64,000 bases of DNA, taken from contig SKCR01010150.1 in the NCBI GenBank assembly GCA_019454045.1, positions 310,001 to 374,000 on the forward strand, read 5' to 3'. Every line of letters starts with the position of its first letter. Position 1 is the first letter of the stretch. Of the stretch, positions 1 through 11,640 are shown piece by piece. The notes beneath the pieces are model-generated. The model was not told the origin of the DNA. It did no database searches and saw nothing but the letters and a program-made list of their open reading frames with translations. This DNA is from Zanthoxylum bungeanum. Lineage: Eukaryota; Streptophyta; Magnoliopsida; Sapindales; Rutaceae. A program made the position numbers and the translations under genes.

Positions 1-671
1 TCATATTATGAGATTGGGATTTTAGAACAATATTTTTTCTTCCTATACGACCATGAGCATTCTAATTGAGTTTATTGTTGTTCCTTTACATTTTTTGCAT
101 AGTCTATTGACAATTTTTATTGACATGTTGAATTGGTGGGGAACATATTACACATATCCCTGTTTTGGTTAATATGGAGATATTTGGTCTAAATTGTTTA
201 ATCAAGCCAGCTGCTTTTTATCAAATGTTCCCGAACTCTTTCCATATCTTTTCAAACAACAGCTGTCACAAGTATAGTCTTTTGGTTTATGCAATTTAAA
301 ATTTTCATCTTTAACATTCAAAATCTGGATATCTGTTTCTTATTTTTCTCCCGAAATTTTAAGTTCTTAATTGGATATTTTCTTGTTTTAGCTTTGGTTA
401 TTTCTTTGGCATTTGGAATTGCAGTTTAAAAATAAATGTTTCAACCTTAGTATCGTGTTCTGTTGCCAACCCGTGCATCGTGTTTAGTTTTATATCTGAA
501 TGTGAAGAACAATATTCACCATAGATGTCGGAACCTTGAAAAGGCTTATGCATGTCTCTTGGTGGCGTAAAATGTTCTGTTATCTTAATGTGCTGCATTC
601 CGGTTAATCTTCGATCGAAGTAGAAGATTTTCATAATGGGAAAATGGTTGTTTTTTGGGATTAGTTACATC
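1..671. other. Intergenic, no supported gene
   Basis: AT-rich sequence. A 78-codon minus-strand open frame (398-634) has no recognisable family, no splice context and ordinary composition, so it is not called. Nothing else could be supported here. Confidence 0.5.
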
Positions 672-679
672 GTCAGTAG

Positions 680-854
680 TAGCAGTTGTTTAAAAAAAAG
701 GTCGAGGCGGCCGCACCTCGCGGCGACGGCGCGTGAGGCGGCCGCCTTATGCGGTTTTTCTGAAACGCCCGCCTCTCTACTGGTTGAGGCGGCAGCCTCA
801 TGCCGATTCACGCAAATCGGCGTGAGGCGGCACTGAGGCGCCCGCCTCACCAGC

Positions 855-894
<40 letters not shown>

Positions 895-1682
895 TTCTAA
901 AAGGTGTGCGTTAAAATCGAGATTTCATTTATGATGATTTCAGTCTCCATAATTTATTCATTTCTAAAAGGTGTTTATCTAAATTCTGTTGTGTTCCCAT
1001 AAACATTAAATTATATCATATATTGTCATTTATGTAAAACAAAGGCTGTCAACTCAATGCATCACCAAATCTGGTTAAATCATGTTATAGCCAAGAAAAA
1101 AGTGAAACAAATACAATTAGAAAAATAGAAAAAAACAAAGAGCAGTGATATGGAGACAGTCTCCATAATTTGATATTAATTTCCAGAAAGTTTGTTTTGT
1201 TTTATTTCAGTCTGAGATTATCAATTTGTTTGGCTAAAAATGTTGACTTGTTTGGCTGAAAATATGTCATTTTATCTTATGTCATTACCTATGAATGCAT
1301 TTGTTTTCTATGTCATATGAATGCATTTAATCTTAATTCTCTTATTGACATAATACAATGAATGAGGTTCTTTGGATGATGACTCATCTGATATGACATA
1401 GATTTTGACCCAAGCTTTATGCCATCTAGACACTATGATAGCTTATTTAGGGTTATTATCAATATTTTTGAACATACTATGATTATGAAGAAAGTAATGT
1501 ATTTTAAGATTACTTATCATAGTTTTTTGAACATACTATGAATTATGAAAAATGATGTATTTGGATTTTTTTTTTTTTTCCGATTTTCTGATCGAGGCCG
1601 CCCCGCCTCACCGCCTCGAGGAGTCCGCCTCGCGCCTCAATGGCCGGCCGCCTCGAGGCGCCGCCCGTATTTTTAAACATTG
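680..1682 (+). mobile_element. hAT-type DNA transposon derivative, copy 1
   Basis: Ends are CAGTTGTTTAAA-like on the left and TTTAAACATTG on the right, flanked by near-identical 8-bp duplications (GTCAGTAG 672-679, GTCAGTAA 1683-1690). An 8-bp duplication with CARTGTTTAAA-type ends is typical of the hAT superfamily. Both subterminal regions (700-855, 1590-1670) are very GC-rich runs of GGCGGCCGCCTC-like sequence, unlike the AT-rich surroundings. Around 1360-1450 lies a degenerate copy of the hAT transposase C-terminal coding tail that is better preserved in the 7868-8575 element, so this is a deletion derivative of an autonomous relative. A 30+ base T-run follows the left GC-rich block (about 859-892). 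Confidence 0.75.
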
Positions 1683-1690
1683 GTCAGTAA

Positions 1691-2663
1691 GCTATATATA
1701 ACCCAGCCCAGGCACCTAAACAAGTCAAATTTGTTTAAGGGTTTACTTAAATGACCTTCCTTGCAGTTTCAGTTAGAAACTCAAGTTTGCATCAGTTTCC
1801 TGAAATGGTAGACTTGCTAGATGTCTCTTTAAACTTCCACCATTTGATTTGTAACTGGGGATACTGGAAAGTCAATCTTGTCATCGTGTCTTGTATTTTT
1901 TGGTTTCACACTGATACTTTTGCCCTTGCCATTTGTCGTTTTATAATATCTAATTGTGATAAGATCAATTAATTAATCATGAATTAGCACTGCTCGTTTG
2001 TAACCAGAAGTGACAAGGTTATACTTCTAAAGCTCTGCCTATTGGAATGAAGCGAAATATCATGCACCTTTTCCTTCGATCATTTTGACTAAAATTTCAT
2101 TTGGATGACTTTTTTTAGGTGATGGTATTCGATGAAACGGCTTGATCTTTTAAAGGTTTTTGTCGTGGATGGAACCAGCAACGACCGAAGGAAGTAAAAT
2201 AAAATCAAGAAATAGACCTGTAAATCCCTTTGTGAATACGCAAGTCATTTGTGTCATCTCCAGTAAATATAAGTGTTTCTTCAGAACAGTTAAAATGAGT
2301 ACATTTCCAGGAAACATCATTTGAAGTTTTTTCTCTTATGTTACTGGAAATCTGGCTTTAGTCTCCTGAAAAATAGCATTTTACATTGAAGAGAAACTAT
2401 TTTAGTTGTGGTATAATTGTATTTTTAGCTATCATTTTATGTGTGTTAAATTACTCAAATAGCATGGCAAAAATTCAAAATAATATTTAATGAAGCACTC
2501 TTTTACTCGAGCTGATTTTCAGCATACCATATTACAAGAGACTAGATCATCAATGAACATTTGTTATTAAATTTACAAAACAGTTTCAAGATATCCGAAA
2601 ACACACTAGCATGATAAAGAGAATATTGAAGATTGAACGTGGAAGATTATGCCGCAACTAATT
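1691..2663. other. Intergenic, 3' flank of the DsbA-like gene
   Basis: No gene or clear repeat was recognised between the hAT element and the stop codon of the minus-strand DsbA-like gene. Its 3' UTR and poly(A) signal should lie just left of 2664. The plus-strand frame 1751-1972 has no family match. Confidence 0.5.
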
Positions 2664-4332
2664 TCAGTTAGCCGCAGCTTCGAAAGCTCTCAGAAAAATC
2701 TCCGGAGGCTTGCCACCGCTCAACTCAAGCTTTCCGTTAAGCTGCAAAAGATTTTTTCATTGAGAATGAAACTGCGTGTTATTCAACTGAGAACTTCAGT
2801 TGATAGATGTGATCTTCTTTCACTTACCACGAAATGAGGAACTCCTAAAATGTTCGCCGAGTTCTTCTTCAGCTCCTCGTCCTCCTGGACCTACATTCAA
2901 GCATACGTAGCAATCTCAGAGTTAATTGCTGATGGAATAGTGAAAAGAAGATGGAATAAAACCAAAGGAGCATAAAAGCAGCAAAAGAAAAATGACCTCC
3001 TGCAATCCATTATTGGGGTCCTCGAGAAATTCTGCTGCCCCTTCTACCCCAACTTTCCGAGCACATTCAACAAGAAATCGCCTGCGTCCAATCACGAATG
3101 TTACTGGCTATCATTGTGAAACATAATGATGCAGATATAATAAGCTCACGTACTCTTATAAAAAAAAAAGCACAATTCAACCTAGAATTCCTGTTCCATT
3201 GAAAAATGATAGCAAGCTTATTTCAGGTTTCAATCTTGCACTCCTAGTTAACTTAGGATTTGATATCAGTTATTTACATTTACAGTTGCTTACGACTGGT
3301 TACACTCTCATTATGCTACCGTAACAATAACAATAAAAAAGGCGAAACAAATCAGCTTATGTCGTTGCATTTTTCATTTAGGTGAGTGCGTAAGCTACAT
3401 CCTACATGAAGCAAAAGCCACTCTTTCCATATACCAGAAGTGACTGGAGAAGTTCAGATCTCCAGGTGGGTGGCGAATAATTGGCATTGAAAAGAAAATG
3501 CAGATCTATAGTAAAACAAATAAATTTTAGGGTTTGAATACATGGTTTAAATTCACGGGAGATGAAAGAGAACACGAGTCAAACGAGAACAACACATACC
3601 GGTCACCAATGTATTTTCCCTGAGTGAAGTAGCCAAGGAACAGTTCCTCCACAAGATTATGTTGCTTGTCAAGACCCTGTTGCCCAGCGAGATATATAAG
3701 CCTGTGGCTATCTAGGGTACTTCCCCTGTTCATATCAAAGAAAATGTAAGCAGTATCTCTATCGAATAGCACTTATGAAGCTTCTTGCTGATTCATAAAT
3801 CATCAGTTCATAAATGAACAGTAGGACAGATACTTCAAACTTACGTTAGTCCAGACATGTTATATTCTAACCCAAGACCCCTAAAAACCTGCAAGTTTCA
3901 GGCTGACCATAATAAATAGACCATCCAAATAAATTGCAACACATTACTAAGCATTTTCTGCAAATGATTCCAAGAGCAATTATGAAAACCTCAGTCATTT
4001 GAGCTGCAATCTCCTGAGCTTGAGATCCAAACTTATTCTCATAAAACTCCACCTTATTAACTCCTTCTTTAGGGGCGGAAGGAATCAAAAAATAAGGATG
4101 CCATCTAATCTGCAAAAGTAGGCCGAAATAAATCAGACCAACACTAAATAGAGGATGATGCATGTGTGTATGAGAGAAAAGAAAGAACCTCAAAATCATA
4201 TTGATTCCTAGAAGCAGCTATAGCTTTGTCCAAATTCCTTTTCCCCACAAAGCACCATGCACATACAGAATCCGAACTGACATCGATTTGAATAAGCTTC
4301 TTCCCAGAACTGCTAGTAACCAACTGAGCCAT
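2664..4332 (-). CDS. DsbA/FrnE-like thioredoxin-fold oxidoreductase (7 exons, 219 aa)
   Basis: Exons in transcript order: 4189-4332, 3990-4109, 3845-3888, 3600-3725, 2997-3081, 2828-2890, 2664-2741. All introns are GT-AG, phases agree, and the total is 660 nt. The protein begins MAQLVTSSSGKKLIQIDVSS and ends in RAFEAAAN. Residues 21-27 read DSVCAWC, a CxxC redox motif straight after the first beta strand, as in DsbA/FrnE proteins (PF01323). RWHPYFLIP, NKFGSQAQEIAAQM and the C-terminal GVPHFVLNGKLELSGG (the cis-Pro strand plus loop) are characteristic of the plant FrnE-like group, whose Arabidopsis member (At5g38900 from memory) has nearly the same length. No signal peptide or membrane segment is visible, so a soluble cytosolic thiol-disulfide or isomerase-like role is inferred; the substrate is unknown. 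The start is the first ATG after a predicted leader intron. It looks intact. Confidence 0.93.
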
Positions 4333-4780
4333 TTTCTAAAATGTAAATAGCAATATCAGGCACCAAATCAAACAATGTAAAATCATTTCCCCCGAATATA
4401 CACCACCAAAGTATCAATACCCACAAAATCTTATTCACCGAACAACACAAATATAGAAACTTATACAGTGATTATTCACCATTCATGACTAACTGAAAAA
4501 CTAATTCATAAAAATTGCACAAGAAACATGTGGATAATTAATCTTACAAGAATCTTTATCAATTATGTATCTCTCTATAACACATATCAATTAAAGGGTT
4601 CTCATAAATAAGAGTCGAACACTTTATGATTTTTATGCACTTTTCAGTTTTAATCATTTCAATCCCGACCAATGGGTTGCTTGATTCATCAATAGTAAAA
4701 CGAAAGGCTTTGATAAAAAAAAAGAACATACCTGAATGAACAAGTAGGGACCTTGTGATAGACATGAAAGCCATAGCCTG
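4333..4780 (-). promoter_or_regulatory. 5' UTR and leader intron of the DsbA-like gene
   Basis: Read on the minus strand, TTCATTCAG|GTATGTTC gives a donor at 4731/4732 and ACATTTTAG|AAAATGGCTC gives an acceptor at 4336/4335. A non-coding first exon (upstream of 4732) and a roughly 400-bp leader intron (4336-4731) would place the ATG four bases after the acceptor. This is inferred from splice consensus only. The short minus-strand frame 4559-4774 is not considered coding. Confidence 0.5.
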
Positions 4781-5609
4781 TTTTAATCAATTTTTTGCAA
4801 AAGGAAGCGAAGTTTGGTCAAAAGGTGCGGTTGACAGTTACCAAATACTGTTACTTACCTACCCCCGGAGAAAATTTAACCAAACCAAATACTGTTATTT
4901 ACCTACCCACGGAGAAAAAATTATCCAAATATTAACTTATTTAGTTTCAATATTTTTTTTTAAATTTATAAATTGAACAAAATTTTATATATAATAATAT
5001 TTTATAAAATTGTTTGCAAATGAAATATAAAAAATAAAAAGAAGAATGAATCTTTTAGTTTGAGAATTCAAATAACTTGTTTGAAAACATTTTTGAAAAA
5101 TAAATAAAAATAACTTCAATAATATATATATTGCTTTAAATTAAGTATTTTCTAATTTTAATAGGCAAAAAGAAGCTGATACTGATTTGTATTTTGGCAT
5201 TTAGGGGTGGTACCAACTAAAAAGAAATATTGATATTTTAGAGAGAGAAAAATAAAGAATTGAATTAATGTTTGGAAACATCGGATCATAAGGTTCTCAC
5301 AACTTAATATAAGTTTCCAACATTCTTAATAGAATACTATTGTGAGTGTATATATTAATATATAGATAATTAAATTATCGCTAGATTAAATTAATCTTTC
5401 CTTCCGCCCCCAATTCCACAAGGAAAAACTTTACCAGTACAACATATTTTTCTGATGATAATTCATTAGTATTTATTAATTAATAAATTTCCATATAAAT
5501 ATTTTTATCAGTCGATGGATATTTTCTAATGCTCTTTTTTTTCAACTTCTAGATAATATACAATAAAATTCATCTAAAGAAAAAAGTATTAAATTATTTG
5601 TGAAGGGTA
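4781..5609. other. AT-rich intergenic, upstream of the DsbA-like gene
   Basis: Contains a near-tandem repeat CCAAATACTGTTA-TTACCTACCC (about 4839-4912) and long A/T runs. No gene was recognised. Promoter elements of the minus-strand DsbA-like gene would lie here, but none is distinctive. Confidence 0.45.
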
Positions 5610-5617
5610 GTTTCGGC

Positions 5618-6152
5618 TAGGGGTGAACACAATTTCGGGTCAAACCGCAAACCGCATCGAACCGTACCGCACCGAACCGAACCGTGCGGTTTGAAAAAAT
5701 ATTAAAAATAATTTTGAACCGCACCAAATCGAACCGCAAATTTCGGGTCGGTGTGCGGTTTTGACCCATGTCAAACCGCGAACCGCCCAAACCGCATATT
5801 TTAACTCGAACCGCCTAAACTGCCGACTCGCGTACAAATTAAATATTATTTTATATTTTTCTTCTTCTTTAACTATGAAAATTAAGATATTTAATGATCA
5901 TATGACAATATATAATGAATAAATGAAAATTATGTAATTTTTTCTTCAATTATAATGTGAAAACACACAAAATTTTCTTAAAAAATTTATAATCCAAACC
6001 GCCGACCCAAACCGCTAAACCGCAAACCCGAACCGCCGTTGTTTTCCTTATCAAATTTGCGGTTTCGTTTTCTAATTTCCCAAACCGCCAACCCGCGCGG
6101 TTTGAAGTAAAAAACGAAAAACTCGCCCCGAACCGCACCGCGAACACTCCTA
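5618..6152. mobile_element. hAT-type non-autonomous element (MITE) with AACCG-rich ends
   Basis: A perfect 8-bp target duplication GTTTCGGC (5610-5617 and 6153-6160) flanks a 535-bp element with ends TAGGGGTGAACAC and, reverse-complemented, TAGGAGTGTTCGC. The subterminal regions are arrays of GAACCGCACC/AACCGC motifs, strongly GC-shifted relative to the AT-rich centre. This end sequence is familiar from plant hAT MITEs. No coding capacity was seen. Confidence 0.85.
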
Positions 6153-6188
6153 GTTTCGGCATATACAATTGGTTGATCATCCAAAGCA

Positions 6189-6349
6189 GGGGAAAATATT
6201 TGGTGCAACAGTGATACCACGTCATCTATGCAATAAGCCAATCATCTATAGCCACACGTGCTAAAAAAATTAAAAAAAAAATAGGTATTAAATTAAATTC
6301 GCTGATGGTACCACATCACTCATACCACTGTTGCACAAAGAGTGTCCCC
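6189..6349. mobile_element. MITE-like inverted-repeat element, copy 1
   Basis: Left end GGGGAAAATATTTGGTGCAA and right end (reverse complement) GGGGACACTCTTTGTGCAAC form terminal inverted repeats continuing through CAGTGRTA and ACCACGTCA-like blocks. A related copy sits at 27987-28160. No clear target duplication was found at this copy. It lies just upstream of the first non-coding exon of the RCC1-like gene. Confidence 0.6.
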
Positions 6350-6738
6350 ATTTCTGTGCACCGACATAAAACCCGCCTTAAAATTCCCACGTTCAACGGA
6401 AACAACAGAAAATACGTTAGCTTTAAAACATTTACAAATACAAATATTACTGCAAATTTTTTTTTTTAAAAAAAATCTGTTCTTTTCATTCTTCCAATTC
6501 AGGTACGTTGTTTGTTTTGTTCTTTAATTTTATTATTTCGTTATTTCAGTTGTTCTTGTTAACTTCATCAACCCTTTTCATTTCTACTTTCCTAGCAATC
6601 GAAAAGACGAAAATGGGGGGAAAACCAATTTTGAAGTCACTTTCTGTTGCAATTTAGTTCTATTTTTTTTCTGGGTAAACATTAAAATCATTAATTGATG
6701 TATTAATTTGATTGCTCTTTTTGGTTGATTGTCAATAG
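6350..6738 (+). promoter_or_regulatory. 5' UTR exon and leader intron of the RCC1-like gene
   Basis: CCAATTCAG|GTACGTTG at 6501/6502 is a strong donor and GTCAATAG|GTACAGC at 6738/6739 an acceptor, so a non-coding first exon followed by a 237-bp leader intron is likely. No ATG occurs between 6350 and 6501, and none in frame precedes the conserved protein. In frame with exon 1 there is only TTG-TCA-ATA-GGT (6729), suggesting that the start codon was lost or lies in an unrecognised exon. Confidence 0.45.
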
Positions 6739-7867
6739 GTACAGCCCGTCCTGTGGATAATGTACCAACAAAGAGTGCAATTTATGTGTGGGGATATAAC
6801 CATAGTGGCCAGACTAGTAGAATGGGGAGAGAGCGCCGATTAAGAATTCCCAAACAGCTCCCTCCCGAGCTCTTTGGGTGCCCCACTGGTGTTAATTCCC
6901 GTTGGTTGGACATTGCGTGTGATCGTGAGCACACCGCTGCTGTGGCCTCAGATGGGTCACTTTTCACTTGGGGTTTGTCTCTTGTACAATTCCCTTCATA
7001 TCTAATATGTTATATATTAAGTTTGAAAGATTATGTGTTTGCTTATGTAAGTTATGTTGTGTGGTTTTTCTACTATGATTGCATAGCTCATCCCTTTAAA
7101 TCTTGTTGTTAACTGCTGTACTCTATTCATGACAGCAACTGATTTAACCTGACATGATAATATGTTATTACTGCTGGCATGGGTTCAGACGGGTCCTTTC
7201 CTTTCGGGGTTTCTTTGAGTTGTTGGTTTATCTTTTGCATTGAGTTGTTTATTGTCATGATAATATGTTATTAATACAACTCGATTAAGGATCAATCATT
7301 TCTCTAATTATTGTCAATTAGTTGGCTCCAAAAGTGGATTTGTGCGGGCGTGCCAGAGGAGCAAATCTTCAATGTTAAAACTGACTTATAATCAAAAGAT
7401 TGTAAAACTAATGGGCTTATAATCAAAAGATTGTAAAACTAATGGGTTCTCTAAAGCCTATAAAGGATAGGCAATTAGATTTTAGGAGGATGCTAGTAAG
7501 ATATAAGGAATTAAAACTACTTGGAAAGAAATCTTTACTGGAATTGAAAATCTAGTTACAGAAGAAGTGCAAACTATTGAATGAAAGCTTTACTGGAATT
7601 AAAGCAGACGGTAACTACAGAGGAATGCTTGAAAGGAAAATTAACTACAGATCAAGTAATTGAAAGTTGTTGAGTGTGGGCCTTTTCTCTTGGCTCCTCT
7701 TTGGCTTTATAGCTCCAGAAAATAACTTCCCCTGATTGCTTCTCAACAACCTGCATATTCTGCTAACTTCCTCCACCCATCCTCCAAGTTCTTGTATTTT
7801 CTGTCAACTTCCTCCAATTGCTTTTCAACTTCCAGCAGATGTGCGTTGGTGGAGGAAGGGCCTGGAC

Positions 7868-8575
7868 CAATGTTTAAAAATACGGGGCAGCGCCTCGAGG
7901 CGGCCGGCCATTGAGGCGCGAGGCGGACCTCCTCGAGGTGGTGAGGCGGGCGCCTCGATCCGAAAATCGGAAAAATAATCCAAAATACATTCATTTATTC
8001 ATAATTCATAGTATGTTCAAAAAACTATTGATAAGTAATCCAAAATACATTACTTTCTTCATAATTCATAGTATGTTCAAAAAATTATTGATAACTAATC
8101 CCTAAATAAGCTATCATTAGTGTCTAGCGGCATGAAACTTGGGTCAAAATCTATGTCATCATCAAATGGGTCATTATCCAAAGAACCTCCTTCACTTGTA
8201 TTGTCTTCATCCACTAATTGTGGAGCATTCCCTTTCCCTAACAAATAACATAAAGTCGTATTATTTTTTAATTTGATTATATAAATTGCATTATTTGTAC
8301 AAGATTAGCTTACTTTGGTCTATGCTCTTTTTTTGTGCAGGTGCTCTACTGCCACTCAGTTGTTCAATGGAACGACGACGTTTTGGAAGCCCAAAAAGTC
8401 GTCGTTTCATTTTAGAAAATTTTTTAAAAAAAAAAAACCTCTGCTGGTGAGGCGGCCGCCTCACGCCGATTTGGCGTGAGGCGGCCGCCTCACGAGCAGA
8501 GAGGCGGGCGCCTCAGAAAAACCTCATAAGGCGGCCGCCTCGAGGCGGGCGCCTCAACCGTTTTTTTAAACACTG
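7868..8575 (-). mobile_element. hAT-type DNA transposon derivative, copy 2
   Basis: A perfect 8-bp target duplication GCCTGGAC (7860-7867 and 8576-8583) flanks ends CAATGTTTAAAAATAC and, reverse-complemented, CAGTGTTTAAAAAAAC. Subterminal GC-rich blocks (7890-7965, 8440-8565) are built of CGAGGCGGGCGCCTC palindromes. The element carries the 3' tail of a hAT transposase gene on the minus strand and a roughly 60-bp tandem repeat (7976-8098). It is the same family as 680-1682 but in the opposite orientation. Confidence 0.88.
8095..8231 (-). pseudogene. C-terminal tail of a hAT transposase
   Basis: On the minus strand this reads an open tail ending DPFDDDIDFDPSF, MPLDTNDSLFRD and a TAG stop (8095-8097). 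Acidic DDD-DFDP tails just before the stop are typical of plant hAT transposases. Only about 45 codons remain; no upstream dimerisation domain or BED finger is present, so it is a non-functional internal remnant of the element. A degraded copy occurs in the hAT element at 680-1682. Confidence 0.6.
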
Positions 8576-9780
8576 GCCTGGACAATTCATAATTTCCTGC
8601 TTAATTTACTATTTTCCTGCTTAAAAATAGTAATTTCCTTTTTGATTTCAAGAAGGGCTCCTAAAGTAAATTGGTCATAGGCTGTTCTAATTGGGCAGAA
8701 ATTATTTTTGGTGCAAACCCAATTACACATTGTTCTTAATTGTTAACATTTGTCTGTTGTGATGGTTATTTGTTATTGTATAGTTGTAGGAAGCAGAACT
8801 TTCATTGCTAACAAATGCATATAGGTCCTGGAAATTGCAATGTTATCTTTTAGATGCTTATGAAATATAATTACGAATGTATGATCAGTGTGTGCTTGTT
8901 AGTATTCCTTTTTCTTTTATTGCATATGCAACTAATCATATTTATGTGTTTGTCTAGGTGCTCATGATTTGGTCTACTGGGAGATGGAACTGAGGAGGGT
9001 AGAAACACCCAAAGAAAGTAAAGCAATTGCAGACAGAGTTTGTGAAATCAGTATCTTGTGGAGCACAATGTACAGCTACTATTGTGGGATCTCGTGAAAA
9101 TGATGGAACCATTTCAACAAGTAGACTTTGGGTTTGGGGCCAAAATCAGGTAGTAAAGTTTAATTATATTGAACTATTATCTCTTCTCAATTTTTCTGTA
9201 GAGTATTGTTGGATGGTCATAATTGTTCAAGTTTTGGTGCTGGTTTTATGGTCGAAAGGGTCGCATAAAGGTGGAAATTACATGTACAATTAGGATAGTA
9301 TGGTGGTAAGGATAGAACTTGAGATCAATCACAAGAAAACAAAGTCTTGTAGATGTTTTTATGGCCATCAAGAGTAACCTGAGTCCTGAGAAGAAGCAGA
9401 AGAAGAAAGAGAGGAATGAACATGGGAATCTAGACATCACCACTTGATTTTCTTAGTAAATGTAGCTTCCGCTACTTGAAACATACCTTTGTCTAGATTT
9501 GCATCATACCATTGTAATGACAGCATAAGAAACCTGTTGAGATTTCTGGATCTTATTGTCCATATCCTTCAAACTTTAGAATACTAACTGGAAACTAGGG
9601 TTATTAGATGTTTGACTGAGAAAAGACATATAAAGACCACATGTAGAAACCAATCAGTCATCCATTTCAAACCAAAATTGAGGAACATGAGCTGTTTGTA
9701 AGCCAATTCCAAAAGTTTTGGAAACTATGAAAGTCCCTCACTAAAAGTTTAGAAATTTAAAAAAGGCAACAACTATTTTG

Positions 9781-11640
9781 TTTTTTTTTTTTTTTGATAG
9801 GAAACATGAACTTTATTAAGAAATAACAGAATCATTACACAAAAGTGGATAAATAATTCACTGATCTTACAACTAAACATTACAAAGACTGAACAACCCA
9901 AAAAACTAAAATTGAATCAATTTAACAACGCTTATCCAGTTCCTATTATTGGTGTTAGAATCCATAAAATATTGTTAAAATCATAATTATAATCATCCAA
10001 ATATATGATTATGATTCTACATATATCTAAGATACTGTTACATAATCATTGAGATATGATTATGTAATATTAATGATTATTAGTATATTTAGTTTCTATA
10101 TTTAACTTAATGTAATGCCTATATAAAGTCATATCTCTTGTAATTCTAAGTATCTAAGAAATATAAAATTGTATTACTCATGGACATGGTATCAGAGCCA
10201 ATCTTTCTCTGGGTTCCGGTTTCTCTGTTTTAGAGTCGTTGTTCAAGCAGGCGCGTGGGGAACACGCACCATTTTATGGGCGTGAGCCTCACGCGCCGTA
10301 TCTTCTTCGGCAGTCTTGACAATACCAATAGCGACGAAACGCTCAGATTTATCAGTTATTTGTCCCTTATTCGCATCAAGTTCCACATCTGATCTTTTTT
10401 CGAGGTTTTGTCATGGGTGATTTGACAAGTTTTCTTTAGATGTTTTGAGCTGTTCTGTAGTAGTTTAAATTTTTCTTGTTGTGCATTTTCCAGCGATGTT
10501 AAACCATCCAAACCTCAGCATCTGTTCTCGTTGTGTATTCTCCAACGACGTTAAAACATCCAAGTCATCATATATGTTCCTGTTGTGCATTCTCCAGCAG
10601 TGTTTAAACACCATAATCTCTATGTGGTTCTTGTACTGGTTTCATTTGTAGCAAGCTTGATGCATATGATACGTATGCTCCAGCTTGAGGGGGAGTGTTA
10701 GAATCCGTAAGATATTGTTAAAATCATAATCATCCAAAAATATGATTATGATTCTACATATCTCTAAGATATTGTTACATGATCATTGAGATATGATTGT
10801 AATCTTAATGATTATTTATATATTTAGTTTCTATACTTCACTTAATGTAATGCCTATATAAAAACATATCTCTTGTCATTTTAAGTATCTAAGAAATATA
10901 AAATTGTATTATTCCTTTACAATTGGTAGATAAAGGAATCCCACTAAATTCATCCAAAAACGATGCCCATAATAAAGCTTTAAACTGAACTTTATCCCAC
11001 AACCTAAAAATTTGTGCACCCTTTTGATCTTCAAAATATTTATGTTCCTCTCAGCCCAAACTTCCCAAAATAAAGTCACGATCTCACACCTGGATAGAAG
11101 TTTGGCCTTCTTACTTCCTTTAAAAGGAAACAAAAACTGCTCATTCAAATCTTTACAATTTCCAGGCCATACCCATAGCAAATCAGCCTCTTTCAACAAT
11201 CTGCACCATACTTCCTTGGTATAAAAACAATGAATGAATAAATGATCACCAGTTTCTTCATTTTGTCTACGTAATATACACCGTTGTGGATTCAAAGCAT
11301 TTCCTGGCCACCTTTTCTAAAAATTGTCCACGGTTTTTTACTTTATTGAGAGCTACAAGCCATGCCAGAAATTTAACTTTTGAAGGTGATTTACTCTTCC
11401 ATATGAGCTTTCCAGCGATGAAAGTTGAGGACTCCCTCTTTAATAGCTTCTGAAAATAAGACTTGCAAGAAAAAACCCATGACTGATCTTCTACCCAATA
11501 CCAGCTATCCTCTTTCCCTTCTATCAGCAAAACATCATCAATTATATCTAACAACTCAACAGCTTCTGAACTCTCTTCATCCTTCAAAGGCAACAGCAAT
11601 TGACTGGATGAAACCTAAATATGACCCTTATAATAAAATA
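9781..11640 (-). mobile_element. LINE (non-LTR retrotransposon) 3' part, interrupted by a TRIM
   Basis: On the minus strand two overlapping frames (about 11599-11267 and 11295-10922) encode the reverse-transcriptase zinc-binding region (zf-RVT): LIWKSKSPSKVKFLAWL, then CILRRQNEETGDHLFIHC and KEVWCRL. One frameshift separates them. The 3' end is a T-run on the plus strand at 9781-9795, i.e. a poly(A) tail. The TRIM 9953-10921 split the 3' UTR. The element is 5'-truncated with its RT core missing. AAAGGCAACARC at the left (about 9762) and near 11585 could be a diverged target duplication, but the right copy lies inside the coding frame. Confidence 0.8.
9953..10921 (+). mobile_element. TRIM-type LTR retrotransposon with both LTRs and target duplication
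   Basis: 5' LTR 9953-10186 and 3' LTR 10696-10921 share TGTTAGAATCC...TTAGTTTCTATA and end in CA. The target duplication ATTGG is perfect (9948-9952, 10922-10926). The primer-binding site TGGTATCAGAGCCA (10187-10200) complements initiator tRNA-Met, as in Copia elements. The polypurine tract GAGGGGGAG (10687-10695) directly precedes the 3' LTR. The internal 509 bp holds no gag or pol. The total of 969 bp fits a terminal-repeat retrotransposon in miniature. It is inserted in the LINE within intron 2 of the RCC1-like gene. Confidence 0.92.

Larger units (their letters stand above)
7321..8726. repeat. Dispersed repeat, copy 1 (hosts a nested hAT element)
   Basis: Begins TTGGCTCCAAAAGTGG... and ends near TTTTTGGTGCAAAC. 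The same boundaries and scattered internal blocks (GAGGATCAAATCTTC-like, TCTTTACTGGAATTAAA-like, TTTAACTACAGA) recur at 17775-18455, so both are members of one family of unknown class. Within this copy a 31-bp direct repeat (CTTATAATCAAAAGATTGTA..., about 7385-7446) is present, and the hAT element 7868-8575 is inserted. It lies in intron 1 of the RCC1-like gene. Confidence 0.55.

Noticed and set aside
398..634. 78-codon minus-strand open frame at the left edge
   Set aside because: No family motif, no splice signals, and a frame of this length is expected by chance. It would need transcript evidence.
636..850. Open frames on both strands through the GC-rich block
   Set aside because: They follow from the stop-poor GGCGGCCGCC repeats at the hAT end; both strands are open at once, which argues against coding.
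4559..4976. Short frames around the DsbA-like leader
   Set aside because: They cross predicted leader exon and intron borders and match nothing known.
6729..7112. Non-ATG start for the RCC1-like protein at TTG 6729
   Set aside because: A strong splice acceptor ends at 6738, so the TTG is probably intronic; the frame past 6972 also runs into the intron after TWG.
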